64,000 nt of DNA from Kutzneria chonburiensis (GTDB lineage: Bacteria; Actinomycetota; Actinomycetes; Mycobacteriales; Pseudonocardiaceae). Made by a program: the position numbers and the translations under genes. Below, piece after piece: positions 52,688 to 62,922 of this stretch. The DNA is taken from contig NZ_CP097263.1 of the NCBI RefSeq assembly GCF_028622115.1, positions 2,356,001 through 2,420,000 on the forward strand, given 5' to 3'. A model generated the notes under the pieces. That model was given only the letters and a program-made list of their open reading frames with translations. It was not told the origin of the DNA and ran no database searches. Every line of letters starts with the position of its first letter. The stretch's first letter is position 1.

Positions 52688-55154
52688 GCAGCTTGCTGAC
52701 CAGCCGCAGCCCCTGCCGCGCCGTGAGGTGCGGCAGGTAGGCGCGGCCGATGGCGTTGCCGATCGACGGCAGCGCCGAGGAGTCCGGGTAGGCCATGAAC
52801 AGCGGCCGGTACTCGGGCTGGAACTTGGCCTTGAACGACAGCAGCGACCGGAACCCGTACACCGGCTCCAACGCCTTGCCGGTGACGTCGAGAATCCGTT
52901 GCAGCGACGACACTTCCTCGCCCCGGTCGAGCCGGGCCAGCGGCGCGCCGGACAGGCTGAGGAACCGCGCGCCCTCCTCCTTCAGCGACAGTGCGGCCGA
53001 GGCGATCATGAACTCGGTGACGCCGCGGAAGCCGGCCCCGCGGCGGCGCATGAAGTCCAGCGTCCAGCCGACCGGCTCGCCGTCCTCGAACACCGGCAGC
53101 CAGCTGGTGACGCCGTGCACGGTCCGGTCCGCGTCGACCGCGATCAGGCAGCGCACCGACCGGTCGGCCAGCTCGTCGAGGCCGCCGAGGGTGAAGCCCA
53201 TCTCGGGCATTCCCTTGTCCGCCACCCATTCCTCGGAGATGGCCCGCACCTGGTCGCTGATGGCCAGCGGCGCGTCCGGATAGGACAGCCACTCGGCGGT
53301 GATGCCCTCCTTGCCGGCCTTGTTCAGGGCTGTCCGGACGTCCTGCCACTTCTTGCCGGTGAACTCCAGATCGGCCAGCCCGACCACGGTGTCCTCGGCC
53401 ACCTGCACGGCCCGCCAGCCCAGCCCCACGGCGGCGTCGCGCACCTGGTCGGTCACGCTGTACAGGCACGGGGTCCAGCCGTTGTCGGCGCAGAACTGTT
53501 GGAAGCCAACAACAACGTCGCGGTGCAGGGCCGGATCGCCGACCGGCCCGCCGGTGGTCAGCGCGACGGTCGCCGACACGCGGTAGGCCAGGGCGGCCTG
53601 CCGGCAGGGCGTGAACCAGTACTGGTTGCCGGGCCAGGTCGTCATGTACGCCAGCGAGGAACCGCCGTGCTGCTCCATCAGCTTGCGGGCGTCCACGCTG
53701 GCCGCGGCGTCCTGCACCGGCTTGGCCCGCCAGAAGCTGATCAGCAGCCCGATCAGCAGCACCACCCAGAACACCGCGCCGGTGTACTCCCAGACCAGGA
53801 TGGCCAGGCCGCCGGTGGGCAGGAAGTCGATGTCGGCCAGCAGGGCGTAGCCGGGCGGCAGGTAGCGGGTCGGCAGGTCGGTGAGCAGCAGCGTCAGGTC
53901 CGGCACCGGTTTGAAGTGGGCCCGATCCATGTAGCCGATGCTGATGTACGCCGCCGAGGTGAGCAGGAACGTCACCAGCAGGCCGGCCGCGAGCCGACGG
54001 TACGTGCGCTGCGGCGCGGTCACCGTGAACACGCGGCGGGTGCCGAGCAGCAGCCCGCACACGGCGAACGGCAGCACGATCGGCGCGATGTTCGGGATGA
54101 CGACGCTGAGGTCGGTCTCGCCGTAGAGGTAGCCGGTGACGAAGGCGACGCAGCCGAGGCCGAGCATCACGTTGAACACCAGCGCCAGCCACCACGCGAA
54201 CCGGCGGCCCCGGCGCAGGCCCTCGGCCACGGCGAGCAGCAGAAGCGCCGGGCCGATCGAGGTGATGGCCGAGCCGATGCCGGTGCCGATCGTCTCGGCG
54301 GTGACCACCCGGCAGTTCACGGTGTCCTGCAAGCCGTTCGAGCAGTACTCGGAAACGGTGGCGGCGTCCACGGCCGGCGAGGCGAACATGTACTGGAGCA
54401 GGCCGAGCGGGCCGATGGCGGTCTTGGAGAACAGGGTCGCGACCGGGCCGAGGGCGGTGGCCGCGACCAGCAGCGCCACCAGGACCCTGGTCTCCTGCCG
54501 GGAGGGCGCGTTGATCGCGGCCCGCTGCGGACGGCCCAGCACGGTCAGCCCGATGACCAGGCCGACCAGGCCGGCGACCAGCCGCACCACGTCCTGGATC
54601 GTGCCCGAGTACAGCACCATCACGCCCGCGCCGACCAGCAGGAACAGCCGCAGCCGGCGTCGCCACATCGCGCCGAGCTGACCGGACAGCGCCAACCCGA
54701 GGCCGACGATGCCCGGCGACGCGCCGAGCGTGGTGTCGACGACAATCTGAGCGGTCCACGGTTCGCCGGTCTGCGACACCAGCCACACCAGCGGGATGGC
54801 CACCAGCACGCCGCCGACCTGGCTGGCCAGCAGCACCAGCAGGGTCCGCACGCCACCGAGGCGGCGCTCGGCCGGCACGCCGATGCCCAGCAGCAGCACG
54901 GTGGTGGCCAGGTAGCCGGTGAGGTCGAAGCACCACATGCCGTTGGTGACGACCGTCCACAAGCGACCGCCGGCCAGGTCGTCCCAGGACACGGCGACCA
55001 CGTCGAACAGGTTGTCCGGCGGGCCGCCGGGCAGGCTGCCGGTGACGATCGCGGTCAGCCACAGCAGGCCGATCAGGCCGATCGTGAACGGGGCACGCCG
55101 CAGTGCCGCCAGCACGCGCAGTGAGTTCTGCTGCCAGCCGGCTAGCGTGGTCAA
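52677..55154 (-). CDS. MprF-like protein: rhomboid-like membrane domain plus DUF2156
   Basis: 825 residues from TTG 55154 with GGAG upstream. The N-terminal ~200 residues are rhomboid-like helices (TVVTNGMWCFDLTGYLATTV), several more helices follow to ~490, then the soluble C-terminal DUF2156 acyltransferase domain (FQQFCADNGWTPCLYSVTD, EFTGKKWQDVRTALNKAGKE, LSLSGAPLARLDRGE). This domain transfers lysine or another residue from aminoacyl-tRNA to phosphatidylglycerol or a related acceptor, altering surface charge and peptide resistance. The rhomboid-like catalytic Ser/His pair is not evident. Confidence 0.87.
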   Translation of the reverse strand: MTTLAGWQQNSLRVLAALRRAPFTIGLIGLLWLTAIVTGSLPGGPPDNLFDVVAVSWDDLAGGRLWTVVTNGMWCFDLTGYLATTVLLLGIGVPAERRLGGVRTLLVLLASQVGGVLVAIPLVWLVSQTGEPWTAQIVVDTTLGASPGIVGLGLALSGQLGAMWRRRLRLFLLVGAGVMVLYSGTIQDVVRLVAGLVGLVIGLTVLGRPQRAAINAPSRQETRVLVALLVAATALGPVATLFSKTAIGPLGLLQYMFASPAVDAATVSEYCSNGLQDTVNCRVVTAETIGTGIGSAITSIGPALLLLAVAEGLRRGRRFAWWLALVFNVMLGLGCVAFVTGYLYGETDLSVVIPNIAPIVLPFAVCGLLLGTRRVFTVTAPQRTYRRLAAGLLVTFLLTSAAYISIGYMDRAHFKPVPDLTLLLTDLPTRYLPPGYALLADIDFLPTGGLAILVWEYTGAVFWVVLLIGLLISFWRAKPVQDAAASVDARKLMEQHGGSSLAYMTTWPGNQYWFTPCRQAALAYRVSATVALTTGGPVGDPALHRDVVVGFQQFCADNGWTPCLYSVTDQVRDAAVGLGWRAVQVAEDTVVGLADLEFTGKKWQDVRTALNKAGKEGITAEWLSYPDAPLAISDQVRAISEEWVADKGMPEMGFTLGGLDELADRSVRCLIAVDADRTVHGVTSWLPVFEDGEPVGWTLDFMRRRGAGFRGVTEFMIASAALSLKEEGARFLSLSGAPLARLDRGEEVSSLQRILDVTGKALEPVYGFRSLLSFKAKFQPEYRPLFMAYPDSSALPSIGNAIGRAYLPHLTARQGLRLVSKLLKN

Positions 55155-55179
55155 GGGAGCTCCAGCCGAGAGAAGTCCG

Positions 55180-56361
55180 TCAGAAGTACGTGCCGCACCA
55201 GGGGGTGCGGTCGAGCAGGAACAGCCGGTCGGCGGCGGGCAGCGCCGCCGGGTCGAGCACGTCGACCAGACCAGCCGCAGCGTACTGGCTCAGCGGACGG
55301 TCGCCGAGATAGGCCGCGCCCAGATCGGCGACGCCCAGCCGGAGCTGCGCCGAGCGGTCGGTGCGCTCGGCGCCGTCCGGGCCGATCACGTAGCGGCCGC
55401 TGTTGGCCGGCAGCAGGTCGTCGACGACCTCGAGCACCACCGGCTCGGCGTCGCCGTACGTGCGGGCGGCCAGCGCCGCCGGCACGTCGACCAGCCGCAG
55501 CCAGGTCTCGTCCTCGAAGTCCTTGTACGTGACCGCCCGCGGGTCGACCAGCAACAGCTCCAGGTCCTCGTCCACCGGCCGGCCGTCGAAGGTCGCCGTC
55601 CGCACGAGGTCGATGCCGAGCAGGAACTTCAGCAGCGTGGCCAGCGCGGTCGGCGTGGTCGCGAACATCGACCGCACCTTCATCTCGTACGCGTAGTGCC
55701 CGTCCGGCAGCTCCACCACCTTGTACGCGGCGAAGCCGTCCTCGTGGATCGCCAGCCGCATGGTCTTCTCGCGGCCCAGCACCATGTTCCAGTAGCCCTC
55801 GGACATGGTGATGCCACCGGTTCGGGCGGTGCCGAAGCGCTGCGTCAGCTCCGGGACCAGCCGCCTGACCTCGTCCATGTCCTGCACCAGCCGGACGTCG
55901 CCGGCCACCGGCGCGCGGTCGTGCAGGCGGGCTTTGGCGAAGTTCAGCTCCGTGCTGCGGAACCGCGTGGCCACGCCGTAGCCGAAGCGGCGGTAGATCG
56001 TGCCCTCGGTGGCCCGCAGCGTGGCGATCGGCGCGGACGTGCCCTCCAGGTGGGCCCGCATGATCGCGCTGACCACGCCGCGGCGGGTGCGGTCGGGCCG
56101 CACGCCAACCCGGCTGACCGCGTCCATCGGCACAACCTTGCCGCCGGGCAGCGCCAGCACGCTGCCGTTAGCGGTCAGGGTGCCGATGATGCCGGTGTCG
56201 TCGTACGTGCCGAGGACGGTCGCGCGGTCGAACGAGCCGTACGCGCGCGGCCAGTCCTCGTCGCTGGGCGCCTCGCCGTGCAGGCACTGCCGGAACAGCG
56301 TGAGCGCGGCGCGCAGCTCCGCCTCGCCGGTGACGGTGCGTACCTCGTGCGGGGTGCTCAT
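55180..56361 (-). CDS. eis: Eis-family N-acetyltransferase
   Basis: 393 residues from ATG 56361. GNAT domain with VSRVGVRPDRTRRGVVSAIM (acetyl-CoA loop) and TIYRRFGYGVATRF; second GNAT-like domain; SCP2-like C-terminal domain ending TPWCGTYF, whose free carboxylate is catalytic in Eis. Acetylates amines of aminoglycosides and proteins in mycobacteria. The natural substrate here is unknown. Lies 25 bases upstream of the MprF-like gene, likely one operon. Confidence 0.93.
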   Translation of the reverse strand: MSTPHEVRTVTGEAELRAALTLFRQCLHGEAPSDEDWPRAYGSFDRATVLGTYDDTGIIGTLTANGSVLALPGGKVVPMDAVSRVGVRPDRTRRGVVSAIMRAHLEGTSAPIATLRATEGTIYRRFGYGVATRFRSTELNFAKARLHDRAPVAGDVRLVQDMDEVRRLVPELTQRFGTARTGGITMSEGYWNMVLGREKTMRLAIHEDGFAAYKVVELPDGHYAYEMKVRSMFATTPTALATLLKFLLGIDLVRTATFDGRPVDEDLELLLVDPRAVTYKDFEDETWLRLVDVPAALAARTYGDAEPVVLEVVDDLLPANSGRYVIGPDGAERTDRSAQLRLGVADLGAAYLGDRPLSQYAAAGLVDVLDPAALPAADRLFLLDRTPWCGTYF

Positions 56362-56392
56362 GATGCCGACTCTACTGACGCCGGTAACCGAG

Positions 56393-57085
56393 TTATTGCG
56401 GCTGCCCGACCTCGTAGTGGCCGTCGTCGCTCTTCACCGTGATCTGCACGTTCTTCTGCGCGCCGTCCACGGTCACCGTGCAGGTGAAGGTGCTGCCGGC
56501 CTTCACGGCCTGGTTGTCCGGGCACTTCACGTCGCTGGCCTTGAGCTTGTAGTCGTTGGTCAGCACACCAGTGACGCCCTGCTCGACCTTGGCCGTGTCG
56601 AACACCTTCTTGGTGAACACGCCCGACACCAGCAGCACCACCAGCACCACCGCGATCAGCACCGCCACCACGACGATGCCGATGATCAGGCCCTTCTTGT
56701 TGCCGCCCTTGGGCGCGGGGGCGCCGGGGAAGCCTGGTCCGCCGAACTGGCCGGGCGGCTGCTGGCCCCACTGCGGCTGCTGCCCGGGCGGGGGCTGCTG
56801 GCCCCACTGGGCGGTCTGCTGCGCCGGCTGGCCGTAGGGGTTGAAGCCGGGCTGCTGCTGGGGCTGCTGCTGCGGGTAGGCCGGCTGCTGGCCGCCGTAC
56901 GGGCTGGGCTGCTGGTACTGCCCGGGCTGGGGCTGGCCGTACGGGTTGGGCTGCTGAGGTTGCTGGCCCCACTGCTGCGGCTGGGCCGGGAAGCCCCCGG
57001 ACGGTGTGCCGGGGTACCCGCCTTGGGGCTGTTGGCCCCACTGCTGCGGGTCGTTGCCCCCGGACGGTCCGTACGGGCTGGTCAT
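56393..57085 (-). CDS. DUF4333 membrane protein with Gln/Pro-rich N-terminus
   Basis: 230 residues from ATG 57085. Residues 1-125 are a low-complexity Gln/Pro/Gly/Tyr region with repeats of QQWGQQPQ type; one membrane helix (GLIIGIVVVAVLIAVVLVVL); then an extracellular DUF4333 domain with the two conserved Cys (DVKCPDNQAVKAGSTFTC). Disordered N-tail lies in the cytoplasm. Role unknown. Confidence 0.9.
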   Translation of the reverse strand: MTSPYGPSGGNDPQQWGQQPQGGYPGTPSGGFPAQPQQWGQQPQQPNPYGQPQPGQYQQPSPYGGQQPAYPQQQPQQQPGFNPYGQPAQQTAQWGQQPPPGQQPQWGQQPPGQFGGPGFPGAPAPKGGNKKGLIIGIVVVAVLIAVVLVVLLVSGVFTKKVFDTAKVEQGVTGVLTNDYKLKASDVKCPDNQAVKAGSTFTCTVTVDGAQKNVQITVKSDDGHYEVGQPQ

Positions 57086-57230
57086 TGTTGCCTCCGCGCT
57101 TCTGCTTCACTCCGACATCCGGCCGCTTGGCCGCGATCAAACCACAGGTCGGCCCCACCGCGTGGCCGCCATGGACAAACGCGTGTCGCCTGGCACGCTG
57201 CCACCTTCCCGGCGGCCGCGGATCCGCCGT

Positions 57231-59992
57231 TCAGAGGGTGCCCATCGCCACCACGCCGCGCCGCAGCGCCTTGACCGCCTCGGCCGCCGTCGCCCCGACC
57301 GGGTCGGCCTTGCCGACCACGTCGCGCAGCTGGTCGAGCAGGTCGATGACCTGCCGGCACCAGCGCACGAAGTCGCCGGCCGACACCTCCTGGCCGTTTG
57401 TCTCGGCCGCGGTGAGCACCTTCTCCAGTGACTCGCCGCGGGCCCAGCGGTACACCGGCCAGGCGAACCCGGTGTCGGGCTGCCGGGTGCGGTCCAGCTT
57501 GTGCCGGCGCTCGTCCTCCTCGATGGACGCCCACAGCCGCATGGTGTCCTGCATCGCCGCCGACACCTCCGGCGTGGGCAGCCGCGTGTCCACGGTGCCG
57601 TCGCGGCGGGCCTCGAACACCAGCGAGGACACGACCGCGGCCAGCTCGGGGACCGTCAGGTTCTCCCACACGCCCTGCCGCAGGCACTCGGCGGCCAGCA
57701 GGTCCGACTCGCTGTACAGGCGGGCCAGCCGGCTGCCGTGCGGGGTGACGCCGTCGCCGTCAGCGGCGAGGTAGCCGCGCTCCCGCAGCAGGCTGCGGAT
57801 GCGGTCGAACGCCCTGGCCAGGGAGTGCGTGGTCGACGCGACCTGCCGCTCGAGGCGCTCGGTCTCGGCCAGCAGCCGGTGGTAGCGCTCGGCCCAGCGG
57901 GCGTGTGCCTCGCGGTCGTTGCAGCCATGGCACGGGTGCGCGCGCATGGCCCGGCGCAGCGCGTTCAGCTCGCCGTCCTCGTTGGCGTCGGCCTTGCCCC
58001 GGCGGCCCTGCCGGTGCGGCGGGGTGATTCCCGTCTCACGCAGGCTGTTGGCCAGGTCGCGGCGGATCCGCGGGGACCGCCAGTCGACGTTCTTGGGCAG
58101 CCGCATCCGGCCCAGCGCCTCCACCGGGGCCGGGAAGTCGGCCACCGACAGCGTGCCGGCCCAGCGGTCCTCGGTGAGCACGAACGGCCGGGGCTCGCCC
58201 AGCGGGTCCAGGCCCGGGTCGATCACCACGGCGATGCCCGATCGGCGGCCCGACGGCACGGCGATGACGTCACCCTTGCGCAGCCGCTCCAACGACTCCG
58301 CGGCCGCCGCGCGACGGCTGGCGCTGTTCTGCCGGGACAGCGCCTTCTCGCGGTCGGTGAGCTTGCGGCGCAGCTCGGCGTACTCGGCGAAGTCACCGAG
58401 ATGGCAGGTCATGGACTGGGCGTAGCCGGCAAGGGCGTCCTTGCCGCGCTCGATGCGGCGGGACAGGCCCACCACCGAGCGGTCGGCCTGGAACTGGGCG
58501 AAGGACTGCTCCAGCATCTCCCGTGCGGCCTGCGCGCCCAGCTGCTGCACCAGGTTGACGGCCATGTTGTAGCCGGGCCGGAAGCTGGAGCGCAGCGGGT
58601 ACGTGCGGGTCGAGGCCAGGCCGCCGACCTGCTTGGGGTCGATGCCCGGCTGCCACACCACCACGGCGTGGCCCTCGACGTCGATGCCGCGCCGCCCGGC
58701 CCGGCCGGTGAGCTGCGTGTACTCCCCCGGCGTCAGGTCGACGTGGGCCTCGCCGTTGTACTTGACCAGCTTCTCCAGCACGACCGTGCGGGCCGGCATG
58801 TTGATGCCCAGCGCGAGCGTCTCGGTGGCGAAGACGACCTTGACCAGGCCGCGGACGAACAGCTCCTCGACCGTCTCCTTGAACGCCGGCAGCAGGCCGG
58901 CGTGGTGGCTGGCGATACCCCGCTCCAGGGCCTCCCGCCACTCCCAGTAGCCGAGCACCATCAGGTCGCCCTCGGGCAGGTCCTTCGTGCGCTCGTCGAT
59001 GATGCCGCGGATGACCTCCAGGTCCTCCACCGAGGTCAGGCGCATGCCGGCCCGTACGCACTGCGTGACGGCCGCCTCGCAGCCGGCCCGGCTGAACACG
59101 AAGTCGATGGCCGGCAGCAGGCCGGCCTGCTCGAGGCGGCCGACGACCTCGACCCGTGACGGCGGGCGGAAGCGCGGGGGCCGCCACGGGAGCGGGTCGC
59201 GCGGGGACCGCGGCCGTGGCTGAACGGCACGTGGTGGCGGCCCATCTCCTCGGCCCGGCGGAGCAGCTGCGGGTTGATCCGGGCCTCGTCGCCGCCGTCG
59301 TCGGCGAACAGGTCGACGACCCGGCCGCCCAGCAGCATGTGCTGCCACAGCGGCACCGGGCGGATCTCGTCCACCACCACCGTCGTGTCGCCGCGGACCT
59401 CGACCAGCCACTCGCCGAACTCCTCGGCATTGCTGACCGTGGCCGACAGGCCGACCACCTTGACCGTCTCCGGCAGGTGCAGGATCACCTCTTCCCACAC
59501 CGCGCCGCGGAACCGGTCGGCCAGGTAGTGGATCTCGTCCATCACCACGAAGGCCAGGTTGTGCAGGGCCGAGGAGCCGGCGTACAGCATGTTGCGCAGC
59601 ACCTCGGTGGTCATCACCACCACCGGGGCGTCGCCGTTGATCGAGGAGTCGCCGGTCAGCAGGCCGACCTTGTCGGCGCCGTAGCGCGCGGTCAGGTCGG
59701 CGAACTTCTGGTTGGACAGTGCCTTGATCGGGGTGGTGTAGAAGCACTTGGCGCCCTGGCCCAGCGCGAGATGCACGGCGAACTCGCCGACCACGGTCTT
59801 GCCCGCGCCGGTCGGGGCGCAGACCAGCACGCCGTGCCCGTCCTCGAGGGCCTCGCAGGCCTCGCGCTGGAACGGGTCGAGTTCGAAGGAGAGCACCGAG
59901 ATGAAGTCGGTCAGCCGGGGCCGGGTGGCGCGGCGCTTGGACGCCGCGTATGCCTCGGCCGGGGACCGGCCCGGTGATGCGCTGGAAGCCAC
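57231..59992 (-). CDS. Mtr4/HelY-like DEAD/DEAH-box helicase, frame broken by one base
   Basis: About 920 residues from GTG 59992 once one base is restored. First part: LDPFQREACEALEDG, CAPTGAGKTVVGEFA (Walker A), VVMDEIHYLADRFRG (DEIH-type Walker B) and GLSATVSNAEEFGEWL. The frame is lost at GGGG 59203-59206 after SHGRGPR, and the -1 frame resumes RDPLPWRPPRFRPPSRVEVV, then helicase C-domain motifs TETLALGINMPARTVV, TQLTGRAGRRGIDVEGHAVV and the DSHCT C-terminal domain to the end. Known relatives act in RNA processing. Because the two halves join perfectly by one added C/G, the break is probably a sequence error. Confidence 0.88.
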
Positions 59993-60108
59993 GAGTCAAG
60001 GGTTTCACATCGGCCTGACAATTGCTTCCAAGATCTACTACGGCACGCCGTCGCAGATGTCGCCCGAGGTCCGACCACGCGGGTTCGCGCCGGTCTCTGG
60101 ACCGCGGG

Positions 60109-60160
60109 CTCATTCGAGCACCCACCCGACTCAGCCCACCACCCGAGCGGCTCGAATGAG
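60109..60160. repeat. Inverted repeat upstream of the DNA polymerase gene
   Basis: CTCATTCGAGC (60109-60119) and GCTCGAATGAG (60150-60160) are perfect 11-base arms with a 30-base spacer, within the 256-base gap between the divergent helicase and polymerase genes. It may be a regulator site or a dispersed palindrome. Confidence 0.5.
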
Positions 60161-60248
60161 ACAAGGGAAGAGACCGGATCAGAGCGAACCCGCCCGCCGC
60201 GGCACGCGGCGCGACGACACTGTCAGGGGTACACGTCAGGATGTCTTC

Positions 60249-61928
60249 GTGCGGGTTGCCGTGGTGCCCACCGGCGATGGTGGGGCGTGGACGCAGGAGC
60301 TGACCAAGGACGGTCAGCCGGTCGGTGACGCGCGTTTCGTGGACGACTTCGTGGCGGCGGTGGCTGCACGAGAGCGGGCATCGCCGCGCTGGGTGTGGTC
60401 GCACACGATGGACCTCTATCCCCGGCTGCTGGAAGCCGGGGTGCGGGTGGAGCGCTGTCACGACGTCGAGCTGACCGAGACGTTGCTGCTGGGGTACGTC
60501 GGCCGCTGGGGTGAGCCGCGGAGCGTGCCGGCGGCGTGGGCGCGGCTGACCGGCGGGCCGGTGCCGGCCGACCGCGCGCCGCGGGCTCGGGACACGCAGC
60601 CGACGCTGTTCGACGCGGAGCAGCCGGCGGATCCGCTGGGCGGGTCGGATCCGTTGGCGGTGCTGGTGGCCGTGCACGCGGACCAGCTGCGGCGGATCGG
60701 CGAGACGGCATTGCCGGCGCGGTTCCGGCTGTTGGTGGCGGCGGAGTCGGCGGGGGCGCTGGCGGCGGCCGAGATGGGGCATGTGGGGCTGCCGTGGCGC
60801 GCGGACGTGCACTCGGCGCTGCTCACGGAGATGTTGGGGGCGCGGCAGGCCTACGGGATCCCGCCGCGCAAGCTGGGCGACCTGTCCGAGCGGATCGCGG
60901 CGGCGCTGGGTGATCATCGGCTGCATCCGGATTCGCCGGCCGAGGTGCTCAAGGCGTTCGCGAAGGTCGGCATCCGGCTGCCGTCGACCCGGTCGTGGGT
61001 GCTGAAGGAAGTGGATCACCCGGCGGTGCCGCTGCTGCTGGAGTACAAGGAGCTGTACCGGATCTACACCGCACACGGCTGGGCCTGGCTGTCGTCGTGG
61101 GTGCACGACGGGCGGTTCCGGCCCGAGTACGTGCCTGGCGGCGTGGTGTCCGGGCGCTGGGCCACGCGCGGCGGCGGGGCGTTGCAGATCCACAAACGGG
61201 TGCGGCGGGCGGCCATCGCCGATCCGGGGTGGACGCTGGTGGTGGCCGACGCCGGGCAGTTGGAGCCGCGGGTGCTGGCCGCGCTGGCCGGCGACGACAA
61301 GCTGGCCCTGGCCGGCAGTTCCGGCGACCTGTACCGGGCGCTGGCCGACGAGGCGTTCGGCGGCGACCGGCCGCGGGCCAAGATCGGCATGCTGGCCGCG
61401 CTGTACGGGCAGACCAGCGGCGAGGGCGCGGCGTTGGTGGCCGCGTTGCGGCGCAAGTTCCCTCGGGCCGTCGACTACGTGGAGAAGGCCGCGCAGATCG
61501 GCGAGTCCGGCGGACTGGTGCGGTCGTGGCTGGGGCGTACCTGTCCCCCGGCGACGTCGGGCTGGACCGGCGGTTCGTTGGACCCTGAGCCCGTGGAGGA
61601 GGTCTCCGACTCCGCCGCCCGCAACCGGGCCCGTGGCCGGTTCACGCGCAACTTCGTCGTACAGGCCAGCGCCGCCGACTGGGCGTTGGCCCTGCTGGCC
61701 ACGCTGCGTCCGGCGCTGGCCGGCATCGGCGTCGAGCGCTCGCGGCCGGAACTGGTGTTCTTCCAGCACGACGAGGTGATCGTGCACTGCCGGGCCGAGG
61801 ACGCCGACGAGGTCACCGCCGTGCTCGAGCAGGCCGCGGCCACGGCCGGACGGGTCGTCTTCGGCGACACCCCGGCCCGCTTCCCGCTCGATATCGCGGC
61901 CGTCGAGTGCTACGCCGATGCGAAATAG
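60249..61928 (+). CDS. Family A DNA polymerase (3'-5' exonuclease/polymerase type)
   Basis: 559 residues from GTG 60249; the frame extends upstream without support. Polymerase motif A is VVADAGQLEPRVLAAL (Asp), motif B RAKIGMLAALYG (Lys and Tyr kept, Phe replaced by Leu), motif C FFQHDEVIVH. The N-terminal ~170 residues replace the proofreading domain and retain few of its acidic residues. A short PolA-like enzyme of this kind is widespread in actinomycetes. Its cellular role is not established; repair synthesis is likely. Confidence 0.9.
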   Translation: MRVAVVPTGDGGAWTQELTKDGQPVGDARFVDDFVAAVAARERASPRWVWSHTMDLYPRLLEAGVRVERCHDVELTETLLLGYVGRWGEPRSVPAAWARLTGGPVPADRAPRARDTQPTLFDAEQPADPLGGSDPLAVLVAVHADQLRRIGETALPARFRLLVAAESAGALAAAEMGHVGLPWRADVHSALLTEMLGARQAYGIPPRKLGDLSERIAAALGDHRLHPDSPAEVLKAFAKVGIRLPSTRSWVLKEVDHPAVPLLLEYKELYRIYTAHGWAWLSSWVHDGRFRPEYVPGGVVSGRWATRGGGALQIHKRVRRAAIADPGWTLVVADAGQLEPRVLAALAGDDKLALAGSSGDLYRALADEAFGGDRPRAKIGMLAALYGQTSGEGAALVAALRRKFPRAVDYVEKAAQIGESGGLVRSWLGRTCPPATSGWTGGSLDPEPVEEVSDSAARNRARGRFTRNFVVQASAADWALALLATLRPALAGIGVERSRPELVFFQHDEVIVHCRAEDADEVTAVLEQAAATAGRVVFGDTPARFPLDIAAVECYADAK

Positions 61929-61932
61929 CAGG

Positions 61933-62868
61933 ATGGAGCCCGTGACAGAGACACCGATCCGGCTGGGCGTCATCGGCCTTGGCGTAATGGGCCGCCGCAC
62001 GTTCGAGCAGGCCCTGCGGCACCCCGACTTCGAGGTGACGTTCGCGGCCGACGCCAACCCGTCAGTGGTCGAGACGCTCCAGGCCGAGCATCCGGAGGTC
62101 CCGTTCCTCGGCGCGACCGAGTTCCCGGACCACGTGGACGCGATCTACATCGCCACTCCCCCGTCGTTGCACGCCCCGTACGCGTTGCTGGCGCAGAGCC
62201 TGGGCATCGCGGTGTTCTGCGAGAAGCCGCTGGCCGTGGATCTGGCCGAGGGCCGGGAGATGGTGGCGGCGGGCGGCGTGACGGCGGTGAACTTCCCGCT
62301 GTCGGACACGAACGCGACCGTGTACCTGGAGAAGGCCATCCCCGACGCGGGCCGGCTGCTCGGCGTGGACGTGCGGATGACGTTTCCCCAGTGGCCGCGG
62401 CCGTTCCAGGCGCCGGCGGCGTGGGTCGGCGAGCGGGCCGAGGGCGGCTTCATCCGTGAGGTCTTCTCCCACTTCGCCTATCTGACCGACCGCCTGGTCG
62501 GGCCCATTCGTACGGAACAGGCCACAGTGGACTACCTCGACTCCGGAAGCGAAGTCGCCGCAAGGGGTTTGCTGCGGGCCGGGGACGTGCCGGTGCAGGT
62601 GAGCGGGTACGCCAACGCTGCCACGCCCGAGCACTACGAGTGGACCCTGTGGGGCACTTCTCGCTCGTACCGGCTCACCAACTGGGCCCAGCTGTCCACT
62701 TCGGACGGTGGCCCGTGGACGCCCGTCGACCTTGCCGGCGACGGCACCGGGGCCGAATCCACCCGGCTTTCCCTGTTCGCCCAGGCGATTCGCGGGCAGC
62801 GCCCGCCCAACCTAGCCGACTTCGCCGACGCGCTGCGGGTACAGGAGGCCGTCGAGGCGTTCTACTAG
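61933..62868 (+). CDS. Gfo/Idh/MocA-family oxidoreductase
   Basis: 311 residues from ATG 61933; ATG 61918 and GTG 61942 are alternatives, none with a well-spaced ribosome site. NAD(P)-binding Rossmann start IRLGVIGLGVMGRRTFEQAL; DAIYIATPPSLHAPYAL and FCEKPLAVDLAEG, the EKP motif typical of the family. The C-terminal domain ends FADALRVQEAVEAFY. It oxidises or reduces a sugar-like alcohol; substrate unknown. Close behind the polymerase gene, but functionally unrelated. Confidence 0.9.
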   Translation: MEPVTETPIRLGVIGLGVMGRRTFEQALRHPDFEVTFAADANPSVVETLQAEHPEVPFLGATEFPDHVDAIYIATPPSLHAPYALLAQSLGIAVFCEKPLAVDLAEGREMVAAGGVTAVNFPLSDTNATVYLEKAIPDAGRLLGVDVRMTFPQWPRPFQAPAAWVGERAEGGFIREVFSHFAYLTDRLVGPIRTEQATVDYLDSGSEVAARGLLRAGDVPVQVSGYANAATPEHYEWTLWGTSRSYRLTNWAQLSTSDGGPWTPVDLAGDGTGAESTRLSLFAQAIRGQRPPNLADFADALRVQEAVEAFY

Positions 62869-62876
62869 GTCACATG

Positions 62877-62913
62877 GCTGAGGGGTGTTCGGGCAGCCCG
62901 AACACCCCTCAGC
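62877..62913. terminator. Bidirectional terminator between oxidoreductase and subtilase
   Basis: Perfect 17-base arms GCTGAGGGGTGTTCGGG (62877-62893) and the complement (62897-62913) with a 3-base loop, between convergent genes. Confidence 0.9.
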
Positions 62914-62922
62914 GGTTATGGA

